Made by a program: the position numbers and the translations under genes
Assembly (NCBI RefSeq): GCF_003344865.1
Contig: NZ_CP031166.1
Location: forward strand, 496,001 to 560,000
Reading direction: 5' to 3'
DNA from: Euzebya pacifica
GTDB lineage: Bacteria > Actinomycetota > Nitriliruptoria > Euzebyales > Euzebyaceae
Length of the DNA: 64,000 nucleotides
The notes under the pieces: model-generated
The model's database searches: none
What the model was told of the DNA's origin: nothing
What the model saw: only the letters and a program-made list of their open reading frames with translations
Shown here: positions 1 to 6,766 of the stretch, one piece after another
How positions within the stretch are numbered: position 1 is the stretch's first letter
Layout of the letters: each line of letters starts with the position of its first letter

Positions 1-89
1 CGATCGCGGTCATCCGCGGGGACCACGACACCGTCCAGGCCCTGCTTCCACCGGATTCCGCAGCAGCGCTCCTGGGCCAACCCGGCTGA
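1..89 (+). CDS. 3' end of a gene cut by the window edge
   Basis: An open frame running from base 3 encodes 28 residues (IAVIRGDHDTVQ...) and stops at TGA 87-89. Almost every third codon position is G or C, as in the proven genes of this window, and the other plus-strand frames look less like protein. No function can be read from so short a tail. It could also be chance, since random frames stay open for a long time in DNA this rich in GC. Confidence 0.4.
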   Translation, partial: IAVIRGDHDTVQALLPPDSAAALLGQPG

Positions 90-409
90 CACAGGTCACT
101 GACCGGTCGACCGTAACGGCGGCCAAGACACAAGCCAGCACCGAAGGCTCACTGCGACACGAACGGGTCGACAGACCCCAACGCAAGACCTCCGGCCCGA
201 AACGCAGAAGGCCGCCCCACGGTTTCCAGGCCAAGACGGGACGGTCCTCTGCATGACAACCACCCTTGAAGGGGGCCATCTCAATGCTCTTGAGTTCAAC
301 CCGACGCGCATCGGGCGGGGACAACGGTAACGCGCCCAAGCCTCTGCGGTCAATCACTTCGGACGCTTACGAAGCGTCCGAACGGTCAGGGACCGTCCGG
401 GACGCTTCG
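90..409. other. Intergenic stretch with inverted repeats
   Basis: No convincing gene lies here. Its distal end holds two dyads: an 11-base arm pair TTCGGACGCTT / AAGCGTCCGAA around ACG (358-382), then CGGTC / GACCG around AGG. A further GGACGCTTCG follows at 400-409, directly against the stop codon of the minus-strand gene that ends at 410. The dyads could act as a terminator for that gene (there is no T tract) or as a protein-binding site, because the same 10-mer recurs on the other side of the gene. Confidence 0.5.
358..409. repeat. GGACGCTTCG repeats, downstream cluster
   Basis: Three copies of GGACGCTT(C/A)CG-like sequence in 52 bases: two form a perfect inverted repeat with 11-base arms and a 3-base loop, and the third is a direct copy at the stop codon of the neighbouring gene. 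Copies of the same 11-mer lie just upstream of that gene at 985-1009, so the gene is bracketed by one motif. This suggests an operator or partition-type site bound by the product, which is an inference. Confidence 0.55.
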
Positions 410-940
410 TCACAGATGCTTGGTCAGTTGTTCCACGACCCGCGCGTGCCCGGTCGCCTGTTCCCGGATGACGTCGCGCAGCTCGACGACTCGCCGTTCG
501 AGTTGGGCGACACGCTCCCGCAGAGCGTCTCGTTCGCCCACGATGGCCGCCAGGTCGGCATCAGCGGGCGCATTCGCGTCTTCGGCGGCGACATCAGCGT
601 CCTGGTCGGACCTGATCGGCACCACATTGCTCGTCGGAACGGCAGGAAAGTTCAGCCTGCTGGCCAGCGTCGGCTGCCGGCCGGCCAGCAGCTCGTCCAG
701 GAGCGCACGGTCGATCGACCTTGTCTGGGCATGGCCACCCCGGCCAGTGCAGTGCCTGTTGGCGAGCGCCGTGTCCAGGGTTGTGGGCGGGTCGGCCACG
801 ATGTCCAGCAGTTCGCGCACCCGGTGCTTGCCGAAGGACAGGTTGTGCGGGGAAAGGCGGTCAGCGAGGTACTCGCGGATGGCGGGGATGCCGTCGACCC
901 ACTCGATCTCCTCGCCCGCGGGGGAAGCGTCCGGCGTCAT
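410..940 (-). CDS. Coiled-coil protein, possible DNA-binding plasmid protein
   Basis: A 176-residue protein with an ATG start. Residues 1-105 are mixed and helical with several basic stretches (GKHRVRELLDIV, HAQTRSIDRALLDELL). After an acidic Ala/Asp linker (about 112-130) comes a clear heptad coiled coil (about 132-170, RDALRERVAQLERRVVELRD). The layout of a globular N-terminal domain followed by a coiled coil resembles KfrA-type plasmid proteins, but I see no specific KfrA sequence match. Repeated GGACGCTTCG elements flank the gene on both sides, two of them about 45-70 bases upstream of the start, which would suit autoregulation. It is transcribed away from the WhiB gene. No function is assigned. 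Confidence 0.7.
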   Translation of the reverse strand: MTPDASPAGEEIEWVDGIPAIREYLADRLSPHNLSFGKHRVRELLDIVADPPTTLDTALANRHCTGRGGHAQTRSIDRALLDELLAGRQPTLASRLNFPAVPTSNVVPIRSDQDADVAAEDANAPADADLAAIVGERDALRERVAQLERRVVELRDVIREQATGHARVVEQLTKHL

Positions 941-984
941 GACAGCGAATCCTACCGGACCATCCGGACCGGAGGCATGCGCCC

Positions 985-1009
985 CGGACGCTTCGTTGCG
1001 GACGCTTCG
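985..1009. promoter_or_regulatory. Tandem CGGACGCTTCG repeats between divergent genes
   Basis: The 11-mer CGGACGCTTCG occurs at 985-995 and again at 999-1009, 14 bases apart. It lies between the start of the minus-strand coiled-coil gene (940) and the GTG of the WhiB gene (1021). The second copy ends 11 bases before that GTG, so a protein bound here could affect both divergent genes. The same core forms the dyad at 358-382. This is a probable operator by position and repetition; the binding protein is unknown. Confidence 0.5.
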
Positions 1010-1020
1010 GGGGTGGCGGC

Positions 1021-1422
1021 GTGACCGGCACCTCCACCATCGCCGCGCTCTTCGGTCTCGACCGCCACAGCGACGGGTGGAAGACGCAGGCAGCCTGCCG
1101 AGACGTCGACCGCGACGGCGTGTTCTACAAGGGCGACGGCGGGATCGATGACCTCTACGAACCAGAACCCGACTTCTCCGACGCTTTGGCGATCTGCGCC
1201 GACTGCTCCGTCAGCGCGCAGTGCCTGAAGGTGGCCATCGCCATGCGCGACCACCAGGGAGTCGCCGGCGGCATGACCCCCCGCGAAATCCAAGCGCTCA
1301 TCACCCGGGGCGGCGCACCACACGGGACCCTGTCCCGATACGCCGAGGGGTGCCGGTGCGACCCGTGCCACGAGGTCGGCTTCGAGTTCGCTCCCCCCGC
1401 CATGGGCATCCCCGCCTTGTAG
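1021..1422 (+). CDS. WhiB-family iron-sulfur transcriptional regulator
   Basis: A 133-residue protein starting at GTG. The four iron-sulfur ligands of the Wbl family are visible as C26, C59, C62 and C68 (spacing C-x2-C-x5-C), followed by the family turn G(V/I)xGG as GVAGG at 80-84 and a basic/polar tail. WhiB proteins bind a redox-sensitive 4Fe-4S cluster and act with the principal sigma factor; they are confined to actinobacteria and their phages. The C-terminus has an extra CRCDPC stretch (111-116) resembling the first Cys cluster of the protein encoded at 6203-6766, which could be another metal site. The start lies just downstream of the paired CGGACGCTTCG repeats. Confidence 0.93.
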   Translation: MTGTSTIAALFGLDRHSDGWKTQAACRDVDRDGVFYKGDGGIDDLYEPEPDFSDALAICADCSVSAQCLKVAIAMRDHQGVAGGMTPREIQALITRGGAPHGTLSRYAEGCRCDPCHEVGFEFAPPAMGIPAL

Positions 1423-1563
1423 CCACGGGAATCGGCTGGGGGTCGCCACTGCGCCCCCAGCGCGGGGACCCGGGGCCGGAATGGTCCGGGCATGCCTCAC
1501 CCACCGCCTGTCGGCGACCCCCGCAACCATGCAGCCATGGACCCACTGGGGAGTTGCGTCTAG

Positions 1564-2226
1564 GTGCTGGCAAAGGGACACGCGCTGTCCGGCGCCGCCG
1601 CGTTCCTCGCTGCGGCCCCGTTCGTGACCAGCAACCCCGCCGAACTCGCAGTCGGGACGCTGTTGTGCGCCGGCGCTGCGACCGCACCCGACATCGACCA
1701 CCCGGGGTCGACCGTCAGCCGAACCGGTGGACTGGCCACCCAGGCGCTCGGCGCCGCCGTCAACATGGCCGCCGGCGGGCACCGGCAGGCCACCCACAGC
1801 CTCGCCTTCGTCATCGCAGCGACCGCAGCCGTCCACTTCGCCATCGTCGCGCCGGCCGTCTCGACCCCCGCTGCGGTATTGACCGGGTTCCTCCTCGCCG
1901 TCTCCGGACCGCTTCTGGCCCGCACCTTCGGTGGCCGGCTGTCGTTCGGCGCCTTCTTCCTCATGGCCGCCGGGTCCGCGTGGGCCATCCACAACGGCCT
2001 CGTCCCCCTCGGTGAATGGTTCACCATCGCCGTCGGGCTGGGCACGTTCACACACCTGCTCGGAGACATGCTCACGCCCGAAGGTGTGCCATTGTTGTGG
2101 CCGATGCGACGACGATTCGGAATCGGCCTCTTCACCACCGCGGGCGCGGTTGAGGGCGTCTTCACCTTCCTGCTTGCCATCGGCACACTTGGCCTCGCCG
2201 TCCGCGCCGTCACTGGTGTCGCGTGA
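1564..2226 (+). CDS. YdjM/DUF457-type membrane-bound putative metal-dependent hydrolase
   Basis: A 220-residue hydrophobic protein starting at GTG. The N-terminal HALSG, the PDIDHPGS stretch (about residues 42-50) and HRQATHS (about 75-81) are the conserved polar motifs of the YdjM/DUF457 family, whose members carry His/Asp residues among four or more membrane helices. Hydrophobic segments lie around 8-40, 85-125, 140-170 and 190-215. Catalytic activity for this family is annotated mostly by inference, and related E. coli YdjM is known chiefly as a DNA-damage-induced membrane protein. The stop overlaps the start of the next gene as GTGA, so it is translationally coupled to the RecB-type nuclease. 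Confidence 0.8.
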   Translation: MLAKGHALSGAAAFLAAAPFVTSNPAELAVGTLLCAGAATAPDIDHPGSTVSRTGGLATQALGAAVNMAAGGHRQATHSLAFVIAATAAVHFAIVAPAVSTPAAVLTGFLLAVSGPLLARTFGGRLSFGAFFLMAAGSAWAIHNGLVPLGEWFTIAVGLGTFTHLLGDMLTPEGVPLLWPMRRRFGIGLFTTAGAVEGVFTFLLAIGTLGLAVRAVTGVA

Positions 2227-3425
2227 CGACACACCAATGCACCTCGCTGGCCACAACCGGCGGCAGATGCGGACACCCCGTCGCACGGCCCGGCGGCGAC
2301 TGCGGTCGGCACAGCAAGAAGGACCCCTCCACCACCGCCCTGCCTGCCAGCATGGCACTCGCCCTCGAAGACCCGTTCGGCCCACCCAAGGACGACGGCG
2401 GAATGCGGCCCGACGGAACCCCATGGCCAACGGTCGTCGACATCGACGGCAACACATGGACCCGCCGGCCACCCTCGAGGCTGTCACCCTCGGCGTTCAA
2501 TGACTGGCGATCCTGCCAACGGGGCTTCGCGTTCGACCGCATCCAACGCCGCCCTTCCGAACCCGGCCTCCCCGCCACCATCGGCGTCCACGTCCACCGG
2601 GTGCTCGACCTCGTCATGGAACTGCCCCCGCAGGAGCGCACCCTCGACCGGGCCCTCGCCATCCACGAAGGACTCAACACCAAGCTGTGGGAGGCCTGCC
2701 GCCGACTCCAAGCCGGCGAACCCGCCGCGGAGGTCGTCGGCGACCGCGACAACCGTGACGAAGACATCCGCCACGCAGTCGAGGTCGTGGTGCTCCGCCC
2801 AGGCCTGCGCGCCTGGAACGACGCCGTTGAACGCGGCGTCCGCGGCTACTTCGCCATGGCCTCACCCGAGAAGGTCGAGGTCATCGCAACCGAGCAGAAG
2901 TTCGAACAGAAGTGGGAGGTCCGCGACTCCGGCCTGATCGTGCCGATCACCGGATCAGCGGACCGCCTCGACCGACTCCCCGCCGAGTACGGCGGCGGCA
3001 TCCGGGTCATCGACTATAAAAACGGCAAGGTCATCTCACCCAAGTTCGACAAGGGCGAACACGATGACCAGATCCTCACCTACGCTGCGATGGTGGAGGA
3101 GGACACTGGGGAACTCCCCACCGCCGGGCTACTGCTGTACGTGTCGCACCAAAAGCCCAAGCATGTCGAAGTGACGCCCGAGAGGGTCGCCGACGTCAAG
3201 GGCCGCATCGGCCGGGCCTGGGCCGACATCCACGACAAGTTCGAGGACGACTCCTACGAACCGAACCCCGGGCCGCTGTGCGGCTGGTGCCCGCACATCC
3301 GCGAATGCGATGCCGGCCAGGCCGAAGTGAGGATGCGCGCGGCCCGCGGGACGGGACGGGGAGGCCTGCGCGAGGACGCCCCTGCCAGGACGCTGCTGCC
3401 CGACCTGTCCCTCGCCTCCGTCTAA
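2223..3425 (+). CDS. RecB/AddB/Cas4-type PD-(D/E)XK nuclease with 4Fe-4S cysteines
   Basis: A 400-residue protein. The nuclease motifs are in family order: GxHVHR (H125), SADRLD (D247/D250), IDYKNGK (D264, K266) and DDQILTYA (Q283), the H...D...DxK...QxxxY pattern of RecB-family nucleases. C98 and C353-x2-C356-x5-C362 match the four cysteines that hold a 4Fe-4S cluster in AddB and Cas4. An extra N-terminal module C6-x9-C16-x10-C27-x2-H30 resembles small zinc modules (DUF5763-like) found in other proteins here. No Cas1/Cas2 or CRISPR array is near, so a Cas4 role is unlikely; a recombination or plasmid-processing exonuclease fits better. Its TAA stop is built partly from the inserted IS element: before insertion the codon would have been TAG. 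Confidence 0.88.
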   Translation: MTTHQCTSLATTGGRCGHPVARPGGDCGRHSKKDPSTTALPASMALALEDPFGPPKDDGGMRPDGTPWPTVVDIDGNTWTRRPPSRLSPSAFNDWRSCQRGFAFDRIQRRPSEPGLPATIGVHVHRVLDLVMELPPQERTLDRALAIHEGLNTKLWEACRRLQAGEPAAEVVGDRDNRDEDIRHAVEVVVLRPGLRAWNDAVERGVRGYFAMASPEKVEVIATEQKFEQKWEVRDSGLIVPITGSADRLDRLPAEYGGGIRVIDYKNGKVISPKFDKGEHDDQILTYAAMVEEDTGELPTAGLLLYVSHQKPKHVEVTPERVADVKGRIGRAWADIHDKFEDDSYEPNPGPLCGWCPHIRECDAGQAEVRMRAARGTGRGGLREDAPARTLLPDLSLASV

Positions 3426-5419
3426 GAGATGTCCCGTAATCCGACGGCCGCGAGTTGGCGGCCGGTCGGTGGGGCATTCGGGTTCGTCGTCGCCTCCGGT
3501 CCCACGTGGTCGCCCGCGTGAGCGGGCGTCTCATTGGGGGTTGGGGGCGGGACCGTTCCCGTTCGGGGCGCAGAACCAGCAGTGAAGCTGGTGGCCGGGT
3601 CACCCTCTGCCGGCAGGATGCCGGGGTCGGGTGTGTCGGTTGACGCCCACGGGTGCTCTTGCACACCCGCAGTCTGAAAGATCGTGGTACGGCTGGCGGG
3701 GTCAGCGGCCAACTGCCCCGCGAGCCGGTAGTCGACGATGGCGGTGGAGGGCTCGTCGGGGTCGGCCATGTCCACACAAGACGCCAGGACCGCGGAGACG
3801 GCGTCCCGGCCACCCGCCAGCCCGCACACGACACATCGGTGCGTGCGCTGGGAGAGCGGCTTCTTCTCCCGGTGACCGCAGGGGCAGTGCTGCGACATCG
3901 CGGTCTGCCTGGTACCCGCCCGCTTCACCGTCGCACCAGGCTGGGCGGCAGCAACCTCCCGCTCGATGGCGGCGATCAGCAGTCCTGGGGTGAAGGCGTG
4001 CACGGCCCGGCCCCACTGGCGTGCCCATGCGGTGATCGATCCGTGCTCGATGGTCAGGTCGGTCCCATGGACGGCGACCAGGTCACCGGCCATCCGGTCG
4101 GCCGTCTGGCGACGTGCGATCGTGGCCGCTCGGGCCTGCTTGGCCGCAGCGGCGCGGCCCCGGCGGTAGCCGTTGGTTAGGGTGTCTCGGCGGTAGGCGC
4201 GTTCGGGTTTGCCGTCCGCTCGGGCCTTGCGGGGCCCCTTGGGCATGTGGGCCTTATTGGGAAGGCCTCGGTCGGCCCGCCGCTTGGCCGCCCGTTCCTG
4301 CCGCTTGGACAGGTGGTACTGGTCGGCGTTGGAGTTCCGGCGGCTGCGGTCGAGGGACTTCTGCCGGCGTCGTTCCTTGACCCGGCGGGCCTGCGCGCGT
4401 GCATTCTGGTCGGCGGTCCGTTCGATCGTCGTCACTGCGAGGTCGCTGCCGTCGCCGTCGTGGCTGGCGATGGTGATGTTGGAGACGTTGACGTCCCCAC
4501 CGGCACGCCGGCCAGCGGGCACCGACTGGCGGCGCTGCTGGGTCGACTCGGAGACGTAGGGGTCGGTGAGGCAGAGCAGGTGGGCCTCGTAGGCCCAACC
4601 ACCGGGCCTGTTGGGGTCGCGGTGGCGGACGAGGTCGATCTGGTGCCACGCCTCCGGCCGGCCGAGGAAGTGTTCGAGGTGCGCCCGTTCCGACGGAGCC
4701 GTGGGCAGCCGGACCGGGAGGACCAGGTCGCCGCTGCCGACGTTGGACATCACCACCATCAACGGGCCGTCCCAGGCCCACCAGTCCTTGGACCGCATCC
4801 CGGTCGGCGGAGCCGGGGTGGTAACGGGACGGTGGTGCCGCCAGCCACCGTGGGCCATGGCGGGCCTGGTGGCGTCGAGGGTGCCGTGGAGTCGGAAGGT
4901 CTCCCACTTGTTCCCGGTGGCGGTGTGGGATCGGGCGCGGCCGGGGATGTGGTGGAAGTCCCACCAGCCCGTGATGTGCGGGCGGCCGGACCGTCGGCCG
5001 ACCTTGTCGGGGAACAGGTGGCGTCGGGTGGGTTCCCACACGGTGTCGGCCAGATGCAACCCGAGTGCTTTGGACGACCAGCACAGCAGATGCGGCGCAC
5101 GGTCGAGATGCTCCTTGGCCGCAGCTTCCAAGCCCTTCTTGGTCAGCTCAAGCCGTTCCCGCACCCGCTTGGGTGCGTCCTCATCTGCGGCGCGTTCGTG
5201 GTGGGCGGCCCAGTACGCATTGATGCGGTGTCGGGCATCGGACTGCACCGCCCGCCGCAACTGGAAGCATGCACCGAACAGCTTCTCGACCTTCCGGCGC
5301 TGCACCGGATCAGAGGTATCCAGGGCGAGGCGGATGGTGGCCTTCGGCAGCCCGTCAGCGGACCAGTTCCCCTCCGGGGACCGGGTCTTGCCACGCGTCC
5401 GTCGCACCTTCGTTGTCAC
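3422..5419 (-). CDS. tnpB: Long TnpB-like RNA-guided-nuclease-family protein (RuvC + zinc ribbon)
   Basis: The N-terminus resembles the TnpB wedge region (LALDTSDPVQ..., residues 32-60). A split RuvC nuclease follows: Asp309 in GGDVNVS, Glu458 in TIEHG and Asp539 in GGRDAVSA, with a zinc ribbon (C512, C514, C529, C532) between the last two. The start is taken at GTG 5419, giving 665 residues; the frame stays open further upstream but there overlaps the divergent transposase. TnpB proteins are usually about 400 residues. The extra length is an insertion around 120-300 and a Pro/Thr-rich tail (about 555-665) after the last catalytic residue. TnpB cuts DNA guided by an RNA encoded at its own 3' end. 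Here the tail region may double as that RNA. The TAG stop is completed by flanking DNA. Confidence 0.82.
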   Translation of the reverse strand: MTTKVRRTRGKTRSPEGNWSADGLPKATIRLALDTSDPVQRRKVEKLFGACFQLRRAVQSDARHRINAYWAAHHERAADEDAPKRVRERLELTKKGLEAAAKEHLDRAPHLLCWSSKALGLHLADTVWEPTRRHLFPDKVGRRSGRPHITGWWDFHHIPGRARSHTATGNKWETFRLHGTLDATRPAMAHGGWRHHRPVTTPAPPTGMRSKDWWAWDGPLMVVMSNVGSGDLVLPVRLPTAPSERAHLEHFLGRPEAWHQIDLVRHRDPNRPGGWAYEAHLLCLTDPYVSESTQQRRQSVPAGRRAGGDVNVSNITIASHDGDGSDLAVTTIERTADQNARAQARRVKERRRQKSLDRSRRNSNADQYHLSKRQERAAKRRADRGLPNKAHMPKGPRKARADGKPERAYRRDTLTNGYRRGRAAAAKQARAATIARRQTADRMAGDLVAVHGTDLTIEHGSITAWARQWGRAVHAFTPGLLIAAIEREVAAAQPGATVKRAGTRQTAMSQHCPCGHREKKPLSQRTHRCVVCGLAGGRDAVSAVLASCVDMADPDEPSTAIVDYRLAGQLAADPASRTTIFQTAGVQEHPWASTDTPDPGILPAEGDPATSFTAGSAPRTGTVPPPTPNETPAHAGDHVGPEATTNPNAPPTGRQLAAVGLRDIS
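3423..3440. repeat. Left terminal inverted repeat of the IS element
   Basis: TAAGAGATGTCCCGTAAT, matching the reverse complement of the right end at 16 of 18 positions. The first two bases (TA) are probably target sequence rather than element. Read on the minus strand it encodes the last residues (RDIS) of the TnpB-like protein, so the end of the element is also coding. Confidence 0.85.
3511..3528 (-). other. Strong hairpin in the 3' part of the TnpB-like gene
   Basis: CGCCCGC and GCGGGCG pair perfectly around a four-base loop, about 85-105 bases before the element edge. On the minus strand this would form a stable hairpin in the 3' end of the tnpB transcript, where omega RNAs of TnpB systems carry their scaffold. 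It is also coding sequence in a low-complexity tail, so the RNA role is inference. Confidence 0.4.
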
Positions 5420-5447
5420 ACCAGGAACGTACGACGGGGGTGTGACA
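5414..5447. promoter_or_regulatory. Dyad containing both divergent IS start codons
   Basis: TGTCACACC (5414-5422) and GGTGTGACA (5439-5447) form a perfect 9-base inverted repeat around a 16-base spacer. Each arm contains a GTGACA that serves as the first two codons of one of the divergent genes, so the two reading frames begin symmetrically. There is hardly room for separate ribosome-binding sites. Leaderless transcripts or a shared operator are possible readings. Confidence 0.5.
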
Positions 5448-6206
5448 CCAACAATCCGACGGCTGGTCGTGTTGACCGGCCTGACCCGCACCCAGCTCGA
5501 CACCATCACCGCCGCGCTGGCGAGTCCACCGGGCCCCGGTCGCCCGTGGGCGCTGCCGTTGCCCGCCCGGATCGTGCTGACAGCAGCGGCGTTGCGGACC
5601 AACCTGACCGTCCGGCAGATCGCGGCCGTGTTCGACATCCCCAAGTCCCAGGCCCACCGGATCATCACCGACCTCACCCCGAAGCTGGCCGGACTGCTGC
5701 CCAGCACCATCGACGGCGACCGCCGTTGGTCATGGACGGTGGACGGCACCCTCATCCCGACCCGCGACCGCACGGTAGCTGGCAAGTCGAAGAACTACCG
5801 GTACTCCACCAACGCCCAAGTCCTCAGCCGACGCCGTGATCTGCTCGTCATCGACATCACCGGCGGTGGTGCCGGGAACCGCAACGACACCATCCCCTAC
5901 CGCGACTCCACGGTGCAACAACGGTGTGCCGAGCATGGGCGGGTGTATGCCGACGGCGGCTACCGCGGCATCACCGAACTCCATACGCCCACGTTCGCTG
6001 GCGGCCGGATCGTGCGGGATGCCGCGTGGCGGCGCCACCGCAAGAAGCGCGCCCGGGCGGAGCACTGCATCGCCCGGCTCAAGGACTGGCAGGTCCTGCG
6101 CGACCACCGCCGACGAGGTCACCGCCTGCCCGACACCCTCCGCGCCGTCGCCGACCTCCACAACCTCCGCATCCTCACCCGCACCCCATTACGGGACGTC
6201 ACTTAG
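5442..6206 (+). CDS. IS5-family DDE transposase
   Basis: A 254-residue protein. Residues 50-78 form the N-terminal helix-turn-helix (LTVRQIAAVFDIPKSQAHR), and the catalytic triad is visible as Asp101 (WTVDGTLIP), Asp171 (YADGGYRG) and Glu207 (RAEHCIARLKDW), with the GNRND loop at 145-149. This is the usual arrangement of IS5-family transposases with an HTH_Tnp_4 domain. The start is GTG 5442 within the central dyad; GTG 5469 is a possible later start. The stop TAG at 6204-6206 is formed by target-site bases, and the last residues (RDVT) are encoded by the terminal inverted repeat. Confidence 0.9.
   Translation: MTPTIRRLVVLTGLTRTQLDTITAALASPPGPGRPWALPLPARIVLTAAALRTNLTVRQIAAVFDIPKSQAHRIITDLTPKLAGLLPSTIDGDRRWSWTVDGTLIPTRDRTVAGKSKNYRYSTNAQVLSRRRDLLVIDITGGGAGNRNDTIPYRDSTVQQRCAEHGRVYADGGYRGITELHTPTFAGGRIVRDAAWRRHRKKRARAEHCIARLKDWQVLRDHRRRGHRLPDTLRAVADLHNLRILTRTPLRDVT
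6188..6205. repeat. Right terminal inverted repeat of the IS element
   Basis: ATTACGGGACGTCACTTA, the partner of 3423-3440 in inverted orientation (16 of 18). The final TA is probably the duplicated target dinucleotide. It encodes the last residues of the DDE transposase. Confidence 0.85.
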
Positions 6207-6766
6207 TCGTCGAGGCTGCGGGCCACGAGGTCACGCACGGGCAGGGGGAGCCGATCGAACACCGGCCACCCTTCCAAGCGGGCCGCAAGGGCAGCCATGT
6301 GCACTTGGCTCCCTGGGCGTGTCGAACGGCGTTCTCCGGTGAGGAACCGCCCGAGTGTTCGGAACATCATCGTGCACCGTTCGGTGCACACGAGGGTGTT
6401 GGGGTTGCCGGGAGCGAACTTGGTGCCACACATCGCGCATTCGCGTTCACCGTCCACCAGAGCGCTGACGGACCCCGGGACGGGTTCGGGGCTGGGTGGG
6501 CAGGCGTCCTCCCATGGCCGGCCGGGAGCTAGGGCCTGTGTGTCGCGCAGAACCGTCTGCGCCGACACGCCGTCGCGTTCCGCGATGGCCCTGGTGGACA
6601 ACCCTTGGACGCGCATGTCGACCCACCGCTTGGCCCGTGCCGCAGCGAACGTGCAGTCGCTGCACTGACAACCCCGGTTGAACGGCACCACCCCGGGTGA
6701 CGTCCCGTGCGCACGGTCGTGCACGGTGGCAGTCCGTGGGTCCCGGATCGGACGGGCAAACTTCAT
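6203..6766 (-). CDS. Helix-turn-helix protein with two cysteine clusters
   Basis: A 187-residue protein whose ATG overlaps the stop of the upstream coiled-coil gene as ATGA. An N-terminal cluster (C33, C35, C38) precedes a clear helix-turn-helix (about 54-75, GLSTRAIAERDGVSAQTVLR). A second cluster (C110-x2-C113, C127, C131) lies in a context like small zinc fingers. The two metal sites and one DNA-binding helix pair suggest a DNA-binding regulator. The N-terminal RGCQCSDC resembles EGCRCDPC at the end of the WhiB protein. It ends exactly at the IS insertion: the original stop was TAG and is now TAA. Confidence 0.75.
   Translation of the reverse strand: MKFARPIRDPRTATVHDRAHGTSPGVVPFNRGCQCSDCTFAAARAKRWVDMRVQGLSTRAIAERDGVSAQTVLRDTQALAPGRPWEDACPPSPEPVPGSVSALVDGERECAMCGTKFAPGNPNTLVCTERCTMMFRTLGRFLTGERRSTRPGSQVHMAALAARLEGWPVFDRLPLPVRDLVARSLDD

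Larger units (their letters stand above)
3425..6203. mobile_element. IS5-type insertion sequence carrying a TnpB-like nuclease
   Basis: About 2.78 kb bounded by imperfect terminal inverted repeats (3423-3440 and 6188-6205, 16 of 18 positions identical when one is reversed). A TA lies at each edge, which suggests a TA duplication within the target CTAG; this agrees with the YTAR preference of IS5 elements. It carries two divergent genes: a 254-residue DDE transposase rightward and a 665-residue TnpB-like RuvC nuclease leftward. Their GTG starts are 22 bases apart within a dyad. Both frames are open and the catalytic residues are present, so the element looks intact. The host genes on both sides remain full length. 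A tnpB partner for a DDE transposase is unusual, because tnpB is normally found with Y1 or serine transposases. Confidence 0.88.

Noticed and set aside
952-2487. Leftward frame of 511 codons opposite the WhiB and DUF457 genes
   Set aside because: It is an antisense shadow: WhiB cysteines and DUF457 motifs prove the rightward frames, and the leftward product is Gly/Arg/Asp-rich.
5442-5785. N-terminal extension of the TnpB-like gene to 787 residues
   Set aside because: It would overlap the divergent transposase's HTH-coding part, and the extra residues are its antisense. The start at GTG 5419 begins just before the recognisable TnpB N-terminus.
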